Origin: DASQGA01 sp035535315
Lineage (GTDB): Bacteria; Actinomycetota; Thermoleophilia; Gaiellales; Gaiellaceae
Assembly (NCBI GenBank): GCA_035535315.1
Contig: DATLQD010000073.1
Span: 1-38,936 of the forward strand
Length of the DNA: 38,936 nt
Reading direction: 5' to 3'
In this document: one piece after another, positions 29,358 to 36,775 of the stretch
How the letters are laid out: each line of letters starts with the position of its first letter
Numbering within the stretch: position 1 is the stretch's first letter
Translations under genes and position numbers: made by a program
The notes under the pieces: model-generated
Told to the model about the DNA's origin: nothing
The model's input: only the letters and a program-made list of their open reading frames with translations
The model's database searches: none

Positions 29358-30695
29358 TTATGAGGATTCCGGGAGACCGCCGCGCGTCATCGCGCGATAG
29401 TCGAGCGCCTCGTCGAGCACTGATTCTTCGACGCCTCGGTCGCGCGCGACCTCCCGGAGCGAACGCCCGCTGGACGCGGCCTCCTTCACGATCTCGCCGA
29501 CCAGGTCGTAGCCAATGTGCGGGTTCAGGGCCGCCGCGGCCGAGAGCGTCAATTCGGCGTAGCGCTCGAGCGTCTCCCGGTTCGCCTCGATGCCGTCGAT
29601 GCACTTCTCGGCCAGGAGGCGCGAGGCGCTAGCGAGAAGCCTGATCGAGTCGAGCAGGTTCCGGGCCATCATCGGGATAAAGACGTTCAGCTCGAGGTGG
29701 CCCTGCATGCCGCCGACGGTTATCGCGGTGTCGTTTCCGATCACCTGCGCCGCTACTTGAGTCGCGACCTCCGGCATGACCGGATTGACCTTCCCCGGCA
29801 TGATCGAGCTCCCTTTCTGAAGCTCGGGAAGCGCGATCTCGGCCAGCCCGGCGCGCGGGCCCGAGCCCATGAGCCGGATGTCGTTCGCGATCTTCGTCAG
29901 GGAGACGGCGACGACCTTGAGCGCCCCGGACGTCTCGACAAGAGCGTCCCTCGCGGCCTGCGCCTCGAACGGGTCAGCCGGGGCACTGATCGCAAGCCCG
30001 GTGTCCCCGATGAGGCGGGCCCGGACCCGCCCCGCGAACTCGGGATGGGTGTTGAGACCCGTTCCCACCGCAGTGCCGCCGAGCGGGACCTGACCTAGGC
30101 GCTCGAGTGTCGCCTCGATCCGCGCGACGCCCTGACGAATCTGCGCCGCATAGCCGCCGAACTCCTGACCCAGCGTCACCGGGACCGCGTCCATCAGATG
30201 CGTGCGTCCGGACTTGACCACGTCCGCGAACTCCGCCGCCTTGGTCTCGAGCGACTCGGCGAGGCGGACGAGCGCCGGCATGAGGTCGCTCGTGATCTCA
30301 CCCGCCGCCGCCAGGTGGACGGCGGAAGGGAAGACGTCGTTTGACGACTGGCCGAGGTTCACATGGTCGTTCGGATGTACCCCGTCACCAGCAAGCGACG
30401 CCATCACCTCGTTCGCGTTCATGTTCGAGGAGGTGCCGGAGCCGGTCTGGAAGACGTCGATTGGAAACTGGTCGTCGAACTCGCCGGCCGCGACGCGATC
30501 GCCGGCAGCTGCGATCCGCTCCGCGAGGGCGGGATCGAGGAGCCCAAGGTCGGCGTTGGTGCGCGCCGCCGCGGCCTTGATGCGTCCGAGCCAGTGGACG
30601 ACCGGCGCGGGAATCGTCTCCCCGGAAACCGGAAAATTCGAGATCGCCTTGGCGGTTTCCCCGCCCCAGAGCTGGTTCGGCACCGTCTCGCTCAT
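29358..30695 (-). CDS. fumC: Class II fumarate hydratase
   Basis: A 445-residue, oxygen-stable fumarase of the TCA cycle (fumarate to malate). 'FQTGSGTSSNMNANEV', 'HVNLGQSSNDVFPSAVH', 'GRTHLMDAVPVTLGQEFGGY' (catalytic histidine region), 'GGTAVGTGLNTH' and the fumarase/aspartase signature 'GSSIMPGKVNPV' are present. The N-terminus is about 20 residues shorter than in many FumC proteins, beginning close to 'AKAISNFPVSG'. ATG 30695 is preferred because TAGAAT ends 7 bases upstream and overlaps the alternative ATG 30704. It diverges from the toxin-antitoxin operon. Confidence 0.96.
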   Translation of the reverse strand: MSETVPNQLWGGETAKAISNFPVSGETIPAPVVHWLGRIKAAAARTNADLGLLDPALAERIAAAGDRVAAGEFDDQFPIDVFQTGSGTSSNMNANEVMASLAGDGVHPNDHVNLGQSSNDVFPSAVHLAAAGEITSDLMPALVRLAESLETKAAEFADVVKSGRTHLMDAVPVTLGQEFGGYAAQIRQGVARIEATLERLGQVPLGGTAVGTGLNTHPEFAGRVRARLIGDTGLAISAPADPFEAQAARDALVETSGALKVVAVSLTKIANDIRLMGSGPRAGLAEIALPELQKGSSIMPGKVNPVMPEVATQVAAQVIGNDTAITVGGMQGHLELNVFIPMMARNLLDSIRLLASASRLLAEKCIDGIEANRETLERYAELTLSAAAALNPHIGYDLVGEIVKEAASSGRSLREVARDRGVEESVLDEALDYRAMTRGGLPESS

Positions 30696-30702
30696 GCGTA
30701 GC

Positions 30703-30708
30703 ATTCTA
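30703..30708 (-). promoter_or_regulatory. -10 box of fumC (leaderless)
   Basis: TAGAAT on the minus strand ends 7 bases before ATG 30695. Confidence 0.5.
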
Positions 30709-30729
30709 CTCGGTGGACTTTCCGGGTTC

Positions 30730-30756
30730 GCGCAACAAAAAGTGTTGCGCTAGACT
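30730..30756 (+). promoter_or_regulatory. Operator and -10 box of the RES-Xre operon
   Basis: A perfect 8-base inverted repeat GCGCAACA/TGTTGCGC with a 5-base spacer (30730-30750) abuts TAGACT (30751-30756), which ends 6 bases before ATG 30763. A dimer of the antitoxin bound here would cover the promoter. TTCGCG at 30727-30732, 18 bases upstream of the -10 box, is a weak -35 candidate. Confidence 0.7.
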
Positions 30757-30762
30757 GTGACC

Positions 30763-31095
30763 ATGCCCGTCGCCACGGCAGCCAAGGTCGAAGCGCTCAC
30801 CGCCGACTTCAAGTCCGCAGCGGCGCTCGCCGACATGCTGGGCGTCAGCCGCTCGCGCGTCACCAGGTGGCTCAAGGGCGCAGGCATCGACCCGTCGAAC
30901 GCAGAGAAGGTCGACCTGCTCGAGCTGGTCTGGTCGAACCTTCTGCGCCTCTACGAGCCAGCGACGGCCCGCTCGTGGCTCTTCGGAGTGAACCCGAGCC
31001 TCGGCGACCGAAGACCCATCGACCTGATCCGCGCCGGGCAGGTCGAGGACCTTTTGCGAGCGATCCGCGCCGAGCGTGCGGACTCGTTCGCGTGA
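30763..31095 (+). CDS. Xre/ParS-type antitoxin (DUF2384-like)
   Basis: A 110-residue antitoxin. Residues 15-50 hold a helix-turn-helix ('ALADMLGVSRSRVTRWLKG'), and the C-terminal half ('LLELVWSNLLRLYEPATARSWLFGVNPSLGDRRPIDLIRAG') is the toxin-binding ParS/MbcA domain, which typically reads 'WL..pn..L.g..P.dll..G'. It neutralises the downstream RES toxin and represses its own promoter, where a perfect inverted repeat is visible. ATG 30763 is preferred over GTG 30757 because the -10 box ends 6 bases before it. Its TGA overlaps the toxin start by GTGA. Confidence 0.9.
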   Translation: MPVATAAKVEALTADFKSAAALADMLGVSRSRVTRWLKGAGIDPSNAEKVDLLELVWSNLLRLYEPATARSWLFGVNPSLGDRRPIDLIRAGQVEDLLRAIRAERADSFA

Positions 31096-31643
31096 TCTTG
31101 CACCGCTGCTTCGCCTGGAGCGAGCGCGCGCGGGAACAGGAACCTGACGGGCCGCTTTGGTTTCCCCGGGAGTACCAGGGAGACGGCCGGCACGACAACC
31201 CGGACGCGTACGGCTGCCTGTACGTGGCCGACCGCGAAGCATCGGCAATCGTCGAGCAGCTGGCGCGCTTTCGAACGCAGCGGCTGATCCCGGGCATGCT
31301 CGAGCGGCGCGGCCTCCCGCTTGCCCTGGCAGCGGTGGAGCTCGACGACAAGGCCGAGCTGATGGATCTCGACAACCCGCGGACGCTCTCGAAGCACGCG
31401 CTGCGGCCGTCGCTCGTCGCGACCAGGAAACGCACGATCACCCAACCACAGGCGCTCGAGCTCTACCGAGGCCGGGCGGAGACAGTCGGCCTCCGCTGGT
31501 GGTCGATCCACGAGTCGCTCTGGACGAACGTCACGCTCTTCGACCGCGCCCTCGCAATGCTGCGGCTCGCTGGCATTCGGCGCTTGGAGCCAGGCGATCC
31601 GGCGCTCGCCGAGGCCGTCGACAGCCTAGGGATGCTGACGTAG
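31092..31643 (+). CDS. RES-domain toxin
   Basis: A 183-residue RES-family protein; toxins of this family break down cellular NAD+. 'LHRCFAW' near the N-terminus contributes the conserved arginine, 'GCLYVADREASAIVEQLA' the tyrosine and glutamate region, and 'WWSIHESLW' a later conserved block. The pairing with an Xre/ParS antitoxin in antitoxin-toxin order with a 4-base overlap is the standard RES-Xre arrangement. GTG 31092 is the coupled start; a longer upstream frame is the shadow of the antitoxin. A second, unpaired target cannot be judged. Convergent with the lipoprotein gene, 10 bases away. Confidence 0.87.
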   Translation: MILHRCFAWSERAREQEPDGPLWFPREYQGDGRHDNPDAYGCLYVADREASAIVEQLARFRTQRLIPGMLERRGLPLALAAVELDDKAELMDLDNPRTLSKHALRPSLVATRKRTITQPQALELYRGRAETVGLRWWSIHESLWTNVTLFDRALAMLRLAGIRRLEPGDPALAEAVDSLGMLT

Positions 31644-31653
31644 TCGGGTCCGT

Positions 31654-32127
31654 TCAGGGGACACCCAGCTCTGCGAGAGGTGTCCCGTCGTCGCACTGCA
31701 CCTGACCGTCCCGCTGGAGCTCCGCGACATACGCCCTCACCTCCGCTCGCCTGACGAGATGGAGAAGCGCGCAGTCAATGATTCCCCCATCCGGATCGCA
31801 CGGGACCGTCTGCGCCGGCTCGCCGTTTTCGCCGGTCACACATTCTTCTGTTCCTCCGTGGTCTAGCCAGTCTTGCGCCGCAATGCGCAGAGCCCCGTCG
31901 TCGTAGATCCAGCCGTTCCGTTCGAACCGCTCGCAGTACGTGTCCCTTGCGTAGGCGCGCACCTCTTGCTCGTTGACATCGCTTGCGGAGCGGCTTAGAA
32001 GAAGCTCAACGCATTTGTCGATGCGTGCGTTGCCGGTGGAGCCCGCTACGTCACCTTGCTCGGCGCCGGTGGTTCCGCAACCGGCCAGCACGGCGGCCAA
32101 AGCCACAATCGCCATGCGAGGGCGCAC
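31654..32127 (-). CDS. Small cysteine-rich lipoprotein
   Basis: A 157-residue protein with a lipoprotein signal peptide: 'MAIVALAAVLAGCG' gives the lipobox LAGC at about residues 14-17. The mature part carries further cysteines ('KCVELLL', 'TYCERFERNGWIYDD', 'EECVTG', 'VPCDPDGG', 'IDCALLH', 'VQCDDGT'), probably forming disulfides outside the membrane. No family recognised. GTG 32127 has TAGCCT 6 bases upstream, which overlaps the stop codon of the reductase gene before it; ATG 32115 is an alternative start. Confidence 0.8.
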   Translation of the reverse strand: MRPRMAIVALAAVLAGCGTTGAEQGDVAGSTGNARIDKCVELLLSRSASDVNEQEVRAYARDTYCERFERNGWIYDDGALRIAAQDWLDHGGTEECVTGENGEPAQTVPCDPDGGIIDCALLHLVRRAEVRAYVAELQRDGQVQCDDGTPLAELGVP

Positions 32128-32133
32128 GGGCCC

Positions 32134-32139
32134 AGGCTA
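32134..32139 (-). promoter_or_regulatory. -10 box of the lipoprotein gene
   Basis: TAGCCT on the minus strand ends 6 bases before GTG 32127; its TAG is also the stop codon of the upstream reductase gene. Confidence 0.45.
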
Positions 32140-33144
32140 GTCGGTCGAGTACTTGGGCTGGACCTTCTCGCCCCGGATCCGGGCCACGGCGTTGTTGGCG
32201 GCGATCGCCGCTTCGCCGAAACCGACCGAGATGAGCGTGATCTTGCCCTCGTAGCCGGCGACGTCGCCCGCTGCGTACACCCCGTCGATGGTCGTGTCCA
32301 TCGTGGTCGGGTCGACCAGGATCTGCCTCTTCCCGTGCAGCTCGAGGCCCCAGTCGGCAATCGAGCCGAGATGCGAATGGAACCCGAGCAGCGTGATCAG
32401 CGCATCGCAATCGACCTCGTGCACCTCGCCGCTCGTCGTATTCTCGATCACCAGCTTCTCCACCTCGCCGTTCCCGCGGATCTCACGAACCTCGGACGGC
32501 ACGATGATCCGTACCTTTCCCTCCTCCTCGAGCCTGCGCGCCTCGTTGACCGAGGACTCGAGCGCGCGGAACCGGTCTCGCCGGTGGATGAGCGTGATCG
32601 GCAGGCGGGCGGTGTCCTGGAGGCCGAGCGTCCAGTCGAGCGCCGAATCGCCGCCGCCGACGATGACGCAAGCCTTGTCGCGGAACGTATCCTTCTGCTT
32701 GACGAAGTAGTGGAGGCCTCGCCCTTCCCACTCGTCGATCCCTTCGAGCCCGAGCTTCCTTGGCTCGAAGGCACCATGGCCCGCGGTGACGATGATCGTC
32801 CGTGTCAGGAACGTCTGACCGGAGTGCGTCCCGATCGCGAGCACCTCGTCGCCGTTCTGCTGCACGCGCTCGAGCGTCGAGACCTCCTCGCCGAGATGGA
32901 CGTCCGCGCCAAACTGGAGGCCTTGCTCGACACACAGGTCGACGAGCGCCTGGCCCTGGATCTTCGGGTGCCCGGCCACATCGAAGACGTGCTTCTCCGG
33001 ATAGACCGCGGCGACCTGACCTCCGAGCTGCTCGAGGCTCTCGATGATGCGGACGGACGCATCGCGATGACCGGCGTAGTACGCCGCCGCGAGCCCGACT
33101 GGGCCGCCGCCGATGATGGTGATGTCGCAGACGCCTTCGGTCAC
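32137..33144 (-). CDS. Ferredoxin/flavodoxin-NADP+ reductase, thioredoxin-reductase-like (YumC type)
   Basis: A 335-residue FAD protein with two Rossmann folds: 'ITIIGGGPVGLAAAYYAGHR' binds FAD, 'ACVIVGGGDSALDWTLGL' binds NADPH, and 'GVYAAGDVAGYEGKITLISVGFGEAAIA' is the second FAD block. The CxxC of true thioredoxin reductases is absent, which with 'ESLEQLGGQVAAVYPEKHVFDVAGHP' marks the type 2 ferredoxin-NADP reductase family. It would exchange electrons between NADPH and ferredoxin. GTG 33144 has TAGCCT 7 bases upstream. Confidence 0.93.
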   Translation of the reverse strand: MTEGVCDITIIGGGPVGLAAAYYAGHRDASVRIIESLEQLGGQVAAVYPEKHVFDVAGHPKIQGQALVDLCVEQGLQFGADVHLGEEVSTLERVQQNGDEVLAIGTHSGQTFLTRTIIVTAGHGAFEPRKLGLEGIDEWEGRGLHYFVKQKDTFRDKACVIVGGGDSALDWTLGLQDTARLPITLIHRRDRFRALESSVNEARRLEEEGKVRIIVPSEVREIRGNGEVEKLVIENTTSGEVHEVDCDALITLLGFHSHLGSIADWGLELHGKRQILVDPTTMDTTIDGVYAAGDVAGYEGKITLISVGFGEAAIAANNAVARIRGEKVQPKYSTD

Positions 33145-33151
33145 GCGACCT

Positions 33152-33157
33152 AGGCTA
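33152..33157 (-). promoter_or_regulatory. -10 box of the ferredoxin-NADP reductase gene (leaderless)
   Basis: TAGCCT on the minus strand ends 7 bases before GTG 33144. Confidence 0.5.
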
Positions 33158-33202
33158 GCGCGGGTAGAACTCGTCCCGCCCGTCCGAAGTACCTACATGT
33201 GG

Positions 33203-33222
33203 GGGCGGCATTCATGCCGCCC
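33203..33222 (-). terminator. Hairpin downstream of the Fe-S insertion gene
   Basis: GGGCGGCA/TGCCGCCC, a perfect 8-base stem with a 4-base loop, 10 bases past the stop of the gene at 33233 on the minus strand. No T-run follows. Confidence 0.6.
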
Positions 33223-33232
33223 GCGGTGTTGA

Positions 33233-33637
33233 TCAGTGCGAGCAGCCCGAGCCGCAGCCGCCACCGGCTGCTGCCGGCGCCGGCTCGTCGGACACGCCTT
33301 CCACGCCTTCCTTGGCCTGGAAAGACGAGCCGCAGCCGCACGCGGCCTGGACGTTCGGGTTGTTGATGGCGAAGCCCGCCCCCATGAGAGCGTCCACGTA
33401 GTCGATCTCGGAGCCCGTGAGGTACGGAGCGCTGAACGGGTCGATTACGACCTTGACGCCGTTCATCTCGATCTCGTTGTCACCGTCCTGGGGGCCGCGG
33501 TCAAAGCCGAGCGCGTACTGGAACCCCGAGCAGCCGCCGCCTTCGATGGCGATACGGAGGACGGAAACCTCTTCCTCGGCGTCCTCGGCCATCAGTTCCC
33601 TGATCTTCGAGGCGGCACTCTCGGTGATGGTGACCAT
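33233..33637 (-). CDS. erpA: Iron-sulfur cluster insertion protein (HesB/IscA/ErpA family)
   Basis: A 134-residue A-type carrier that passes Fe-S clusters to target enzymes. The three ligand cysteines are C36 ('GGGCSGFQYALGF') and C100/C102 ('QAACGCGSSFQ'). After the usual end at about residue 107 there is an extra tail ending 'GGGCGSGCSH' with two more cysteines and a histidine, not typical of the family. ATG 33637 has TAGACT 6 bases upstream. Its place next to the complex I operon, which needs many Fe-S clusters, is suggestive. The choice of erpA over iscA is not certain. Confidence 0.9.
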   Translation of the reverse strand: MVTITESAASKIRELMAEDAEEEVSVLRIAIEGGGCSGFQYALGFDRGPQDGDNEIEMNGVKVVIDPFSAPYLTGSEIDYVDALMGAGFAINNPNVQAACGCGSSFQAKEGVEGVSDEPAPAAAGGGCGSGCSH

Positions 33638-33643
33638 GGTCGA

Positions 33644-33649
33644 AGTCTA
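33644..33649 (-). promoter_or_regulatory. -10 box of the Fe-S insertion gene (leaderless)
   Basis: TAGACT on the minus strand ends 6 bases before ATG 33637. Confidence 0.5.
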
Positions 33650-33757
33650 GCAATGCTCCCGGGGGTTGAAATCCCCCACTTTGTGACGTTCGTCCTCGTC
33701 CGGAATCGATGCTCCTGCGCGCGTTTGTGCGCTCCACCGCCCTCTCGCTTGTAGCGT

Positions 33758-33763
33758 TAGTAT
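33758..33763 (+). promoter_or_regulatory. -10 box of the nuo operon
   Basis: TAGTAT (TTAGTAT from 33757) ends 8 bases before GTG 33772. It supports a leaderless nuoA message and the shorter NuoA. The rest of the 134-base gap to the Fe-S insertion gene shows nothing I can name. Confidence 0.4.
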
Positions 33764-33771
33764 GCCCGGCG

Positions 33772-34152
33772 GTGAGCGCCGCTCTCCTCGCATCGCTGGA
33801 CGACTGGTTTCCCTTCCTCGCGTACGGCTTCTTTGCGCTCGTCATCCCGGCTTCGATGATCGCGATGTCATTCCTCTTCGCAACGCGCGGAAGGAACTCG
33901 CGGGCGCGCCGGATCCCCTTCGAGTCCGGGGTCTCGACAGGGCCTCCGAAGCAACAGCGGTTCACGGTCAGCTTCTACCTGACAGCGATGCTCTTCATCG
34001 TCTTCGACATCGAGATCGTGTTCCTCTTCCCCGTCGCGGTCGTGCTGAACGAGGTCGGGACCTTCGCGCTCGCCGAGTTCGGCTTCTTCATCGCGATCCT
34101 GGCCGTCGCCTACGTCTACATCTGGAAAAAGGGAGCGCTCGAGTGGCGGTAG
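33772..34152 (+). CDS. nuoA: NADH-quinone oxidoreductase subunit A
   Basis: A 126-residue membrane subunit of complex I with the expected three helices: 'WFPFLAYGFFALVIPASMIAMSFLF', 'FYLTAMLFIVFDIEIVFLFPVAV' and 'FALAEFGFFIAILAVAYVYIW' (written here in parts). The loop with 'PFESGVSTGPPKQQRF' and the acidic residues in 'FDIEIVFLFP' are conserved and lie by the quinone chamber. GTG 33772 gives three helices and a -10 box 8 bases upstream; ATG 33709 would add a fourth hydrophobic stretch not seen in the family. Overlaps nuoB by 10 bases. Confidence 0.92.
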   Translation: MSAALLASLDDWFPFLAYGFFALVIPASMIAMSFLFATRGRNSRARRIPFESGVSTGPPKQQRFTVSFYLTAMLFIVFDIEIVFLFPVAVVLNEVGTFALAEFGFFIAILAVAYVYIWKKGALEWR

Positions 34153-34748
34153 AGGGGAACGGCCGCAAGCGCCTCGCCGACTACGGGCTCAAGTCGGAGC
34201 GCCTACTGATGCGGCGGCCCGGCGGCGTGCGACCGGATCCGAGCAAGTTCGAGGAGGAGCTCGGAGACCTCGAGCAAAAGCTCATGCTGACGACCCTCGA
34301 GAAAGCGGTCGCCTGGGCGCAGGCGAACTCGATCTGGCCAGATACGTTCGGGCTGGCCTGCTGCGCCATGGAGATGATCGCCGTTGTCGGCTCGCGGTAC
34401 GACATCGCTCGCTTCGGCGCCGAGGTCTTCCGCTCCTCGCCCCGTCAGGCCGATCTCCTGATCGTCTCGGGGCGGGTGGCGCACAAGATGGCCGCGCCCC
34501 TGCGCCAGATCTACGACCAGATGGTCGAGCCGAAGTGGGTCATGGCCATGGGCGCCTGTGCCTCTTCGGGCGGCATGTTCAACAACTACGCGGTGCTCCA
34601 GGGTGTCGACAAGGTCGTTCCCGTGGACATCTACGTGCCCGGCTGTCCGCCGCGCCCGGAGGCAGTGCTCGAGGGGATCGTCCGCCTGCAAGAGAAGGTC
34701 AAGGCCGGAGTGCCGCCCGCGTACGAGACTCGCCGGGTCGCTTCGTGA
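34143..34748 (+). CDS. nuoB: NADH-quinone oxidoreductase subunit B
   Basis: A 201-residue peripheral-arm subunit carrying cluster N2, the last Fe-S cluster before quinone. Ligands are the adjacent C73 and C74 in 'GLACCAMEM', C139 in 'MGACASSGGMF' and C168 in 'VPGCPPRPE'. An N-terminal extension of about 40 residues precedes the conserved core. GTG 34143 overlaps the end of nuoA. Its TGA stop (34746-34748) is the first three bases of the 139-base repeat that separates it from nuoC. Confidence 0.95.
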   Translation: MAVEGNGRKRLADYGLKSERLLMRRPGGVRPDPSKFEEELGDLEQKLMLTTLEKAVAWAQANSIWPDTFGLACCAMEMIAVVGSRYDIARFGAEVFRSSPRQADLLIVSGRVAHKMAAPLRQIYDQMVEPKWVMAMGACASSGGMFNNYAVLQGVDKVVPVDIYVPGCPPRPEAVLEGIVRLQEKVKAGVPPAYETRRVAS

Positions 34749-34884
34749 CCGTCCCTCGCCTCCGGCTCGCTCCCGCGGGGGAAACCATGTTTCCCCCGCG
34801 AGCCCCCTTCTTACAGTCCAACGTGGAGGAACCTCCCGGTTCCCCCACACCCCCTCCACACCCTCATGGGCCAAAGGTCGGCCA
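34746..34884 (+). repeat. 139-base intercistronic repeat, copy A (nuoB/nuoC)
   Basis: Runs exactly from the nuoB stop TGA to the base before the nuoC ATG, and matches copy B at 38607-38745 over its whole length, with about ten substitutions and no indels by my reading. It contains hairpin 1 at 34774-34800 (perfect 11-base stem CGCGGGGGAAA/TTTCCCCCGCG, loop CCATG), hairpin 2 at 34823-34859 (GTGGAG/CTCCAC outer, GGAACC/GGTTCC inner with loop TCCC), and a final AAAGG at 34873-34877 that serves as nuoC ribosome-binding site. No plus-strand reading frame. Confidence 0.9.
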
Positions 34885-35430
34885 ATGAGCTACGACGCCG
34901 TGCCGGGGTTCGTGGAGGAGCGGCGGGCGCACGGCGAGGTGACAGTCGTCGTCGAGCGCGAGGGCCTCGTGGAGGCTGCCCTCCACTGCCGTGACGAGCT
35001 CGGGTTCAACGTGCTCGCCGACATCGCCGCCACCGACTACCTCGGCTGGGGCTCGAAGGGAATCGCCGGCTACTGGGGCACGGCCGGCGGACGAGACATC
35101 AACGCTCCGGGATCCTGGGGGCTCCAGCGAACGCCCGCGCCGAAGCCGAAGCGATTCTCGGTCAACTACCACCTGCTCGCCCTACGGGACGAGCCCCTCC
35201 GAGTTCGGCTCCAGGTCTGGTGCGACAAGGGCGAGCCTGTCGAGAGCGTCGTCTCCGTCTGGCCGACCGCGGACTGGCACGAGCGCGAGGCCTGGGAGAT
35301 GCTCGGCATCAACATCGAGGGCCACCCGAATCTCGCCCGCCTCCTGACCGAGGACGACTGGGAGGGGCATCCGCTCCGCAAGGACTATCCGCTCGGAGGC
35401 GAGCCGGTCCGGTTCTCGGACGCGGAGTAG
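34885..35430 (+). CDS. nuoC: NADH-quinone oxidoreductase subunit C
   Basis: A 181-residue 30 kDa-type subunit of the peripheral arm. 'ELGFNVLADIAATDYLGWG' and 'FSVNYHLLALRDEPLRVRLQVW' lead to the signature 'WHEREAWEMLGINIEGHPNLARLLTEDDWEGHPLRKDYPL' (quoted in pieces elsewhere as the 'ReaWDlfGi' block), ending 'GGEPVRFSD'. It is separate from nuoD, not fused. ATG 34885 directly follows the repeat, which supplies AAAGG 7 bases upstream. nuoD begins 2 bases after its stop. Confidence 0.95.
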   Translation: MSYDAVPGFVEERRAHGEVTVVVEREGLVEAALHCRDELGFNVLADIAATDYLGWGSKGIAGYWGTAGGRDINAPGSWGLQRTPAPKPKRFSVNYHLLALRDEPLRVRLQVWCDKGEPVESVVSVWPTADWHEREAWEMLGINIEGHPNLARLLTEDDWEGHPLRKDYPLGGEPVRFSDAE

Positions 35431-35432
35431 CG

Positions 35433-36710
35433 ATGGCGGTCGCAACGAGAGACAGCGTCTTCGTCGGGCCGACCGTCTACGAGCGGAGCCGCATCCCCTC
35501 GCCCGTGCCGACGATGCTCCAGGTCGATCCTGCAATCCGGGAGCAGGGCGACGTCATGCAGGTCAACTTCGGGCCGAACCACCCCTCCACACACGGGGTG
35601 CTGCGGCTCGTCATCGATCTAAACGGAGAGCGGATCGTCGGCCTGAACGCGGTCGTCGGCTACCTCCACACCGGCTTCGAGAAGAACATGGAGGCGAAGA
35701 CGTACTGGAAGGCGATCACGTACGCCCCTCGGATCGACTATGTCTCCTTTCAGAACAACGAGCTTGTCTTCGTCCTGGCGATCGAGAAACTGCTCGGAAT
35801 CGAGGTGCCTGCGAAGGCGACCTGGATGCGAACACTCCTGTGCGAGCTGAACAGGTTGCACTCGCACCTGATCTGGCTGGGGACAGGCGCCCTCGAGCTG
35901 GGCGCGATCTCGATGCTGTGGTACTGCTTCCGGGAGCGGGAGGCGATCCTCGATCTCTTCGAGCTGGTCGCCGGCTTCCGCATGCACACCCGCTACTTCC
36001 AGACCGGCGGGCTAGCCGAGGACGTGCCGGTCGGCTTCTGGGACGAGTGCCGCAAGTTCGCGGACGTCATGCCGGCGCGGATCGACGACTACGAGGCACT
36101 CCTCGACAAACAGGCGATCTTCCTCGAACGGACGAAAGGAATCGGGCTCCTCTCGTCCGACGACGCGCTCGCCCTGGGGCAATCCGGACCGGTCCTCCGT
36201 GCCTCCGGCGTCAACTGGGATCTCCGCAAGCGCGAGCCGTATCTGGCGTACGACGAGCTCGACTGGAACGTGCCCGTTTACACGGCCGGCGACGTCTACG
36301 ACCGTTACAAGGTGCGTCTGAACGAGATGCGCGAGTCGGTGCGGATCGTCCAGCAATGCCTGGACGGAATGCCCCAGGGACCCTGGATCGCGGACAACCG
36401 CAAGGTCGTCCTGCCGCCCAGGCACGAGCTCCATACGTCCATGGAGAGCCTCATCCACCACTTCAAGCTCGTCACGGAGGGCTACCGGGTCCCCGAGGGA
36501 GAGGTCTACATCCCGATCGAGTCGCCGCGGGGCGAGCTCGGGTGCTACCTGGTCGCGGACGGAGGCCCGAGACCGTGGCGCGTGAAGTTCCGCGCACCCT
36601 CCTACGTGGCCCTCGAGGCGACGGCGACCGTGATGACGGACGCTCTCGTGGCCGACCTGATCGCAATCGTCGGGTCCCTCGACAACGTCATGGGCGAGGT
36701 GGATCGATGA
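35433..36710 (+). CDS. nuoD: NADH-quinone oxidoreductase subunit D
   Basis: A 425-residue 49 kDa-type subunit that forms the quinone-binding site with NuoB. 'VNFGPNHPSTHGVLRLV' (with the quinone-contact histidine), 'VVGYLHTGFEKNMEAKTYW', 'ELNRLHSHLIWLGTG', 'GRVHYPI'-position equivalent 'RPWRVKFRAPSYVAL' and the terminal 'IVGSLDNVMGEVDR' are conserved. Starts 2 bases after nuoC; ends 65 bases before nuoE, in a gap that holds only a short CCCG/CGGG inverted repeat and the nuoE ribosome-binding site GGGAGG. Confidence 0.96.
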   Translation: MAVATRDSVFVGPTVYERSRIPSPVPTMLQVDPAIREQGDVMQVNFGPNHPSTHGVLRLVIDLNGERIVGLNAVVGYLHTGFEKNMEAKTYWKAITYAPRIDYVSFQNNELVFVLAIEKLLGIEVPAKATWMRTLLCELNRLHSHLIWLGTGALELGAISMLWYCFREREAILDLFELVAGFRMHTRYFQTGGLAEDVPVGFWDECRKFADVMPARIDDYEALLDKQAIFLERTKGIGLLSSDDALALGQSGPVLRASGVNWDLRKREPYLAYDELDWNVPVYTAGDVYDRYKVRLNEMRESVRIVQQCLDGMPQGPWIADNRKVVLPPRHELHTSMESLIHHFKLVTEGYRVPEGEVYIPIESPRGELGCYLVADGGPRPWRVKFRAPSYVALEATATVMTDALVADLIAIVGSLDNVMGEVDR

Positions 36711-36775
36711 GAAACGCTGCGCATTTCCCATCGGGGGGAGCTTGTCCCGTCGCTTCGCTCGGGAGGACTGCGTAA

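Noticed and set aside
33709..33771. Upstream start ATG 33709 for NuoA
   Set aside because: It adds a fourth hydrophobic segment not found in NuoA and lies upstream of the likely -10 box.
36711..36775. Possible third copy of the nuo intercistronic repeat in the nuoD/nuoE gap
   Set aside because: The 65 bases share only short CG-rich words with the 139-base repeat; neither hairpin nor the conserved centre is present.
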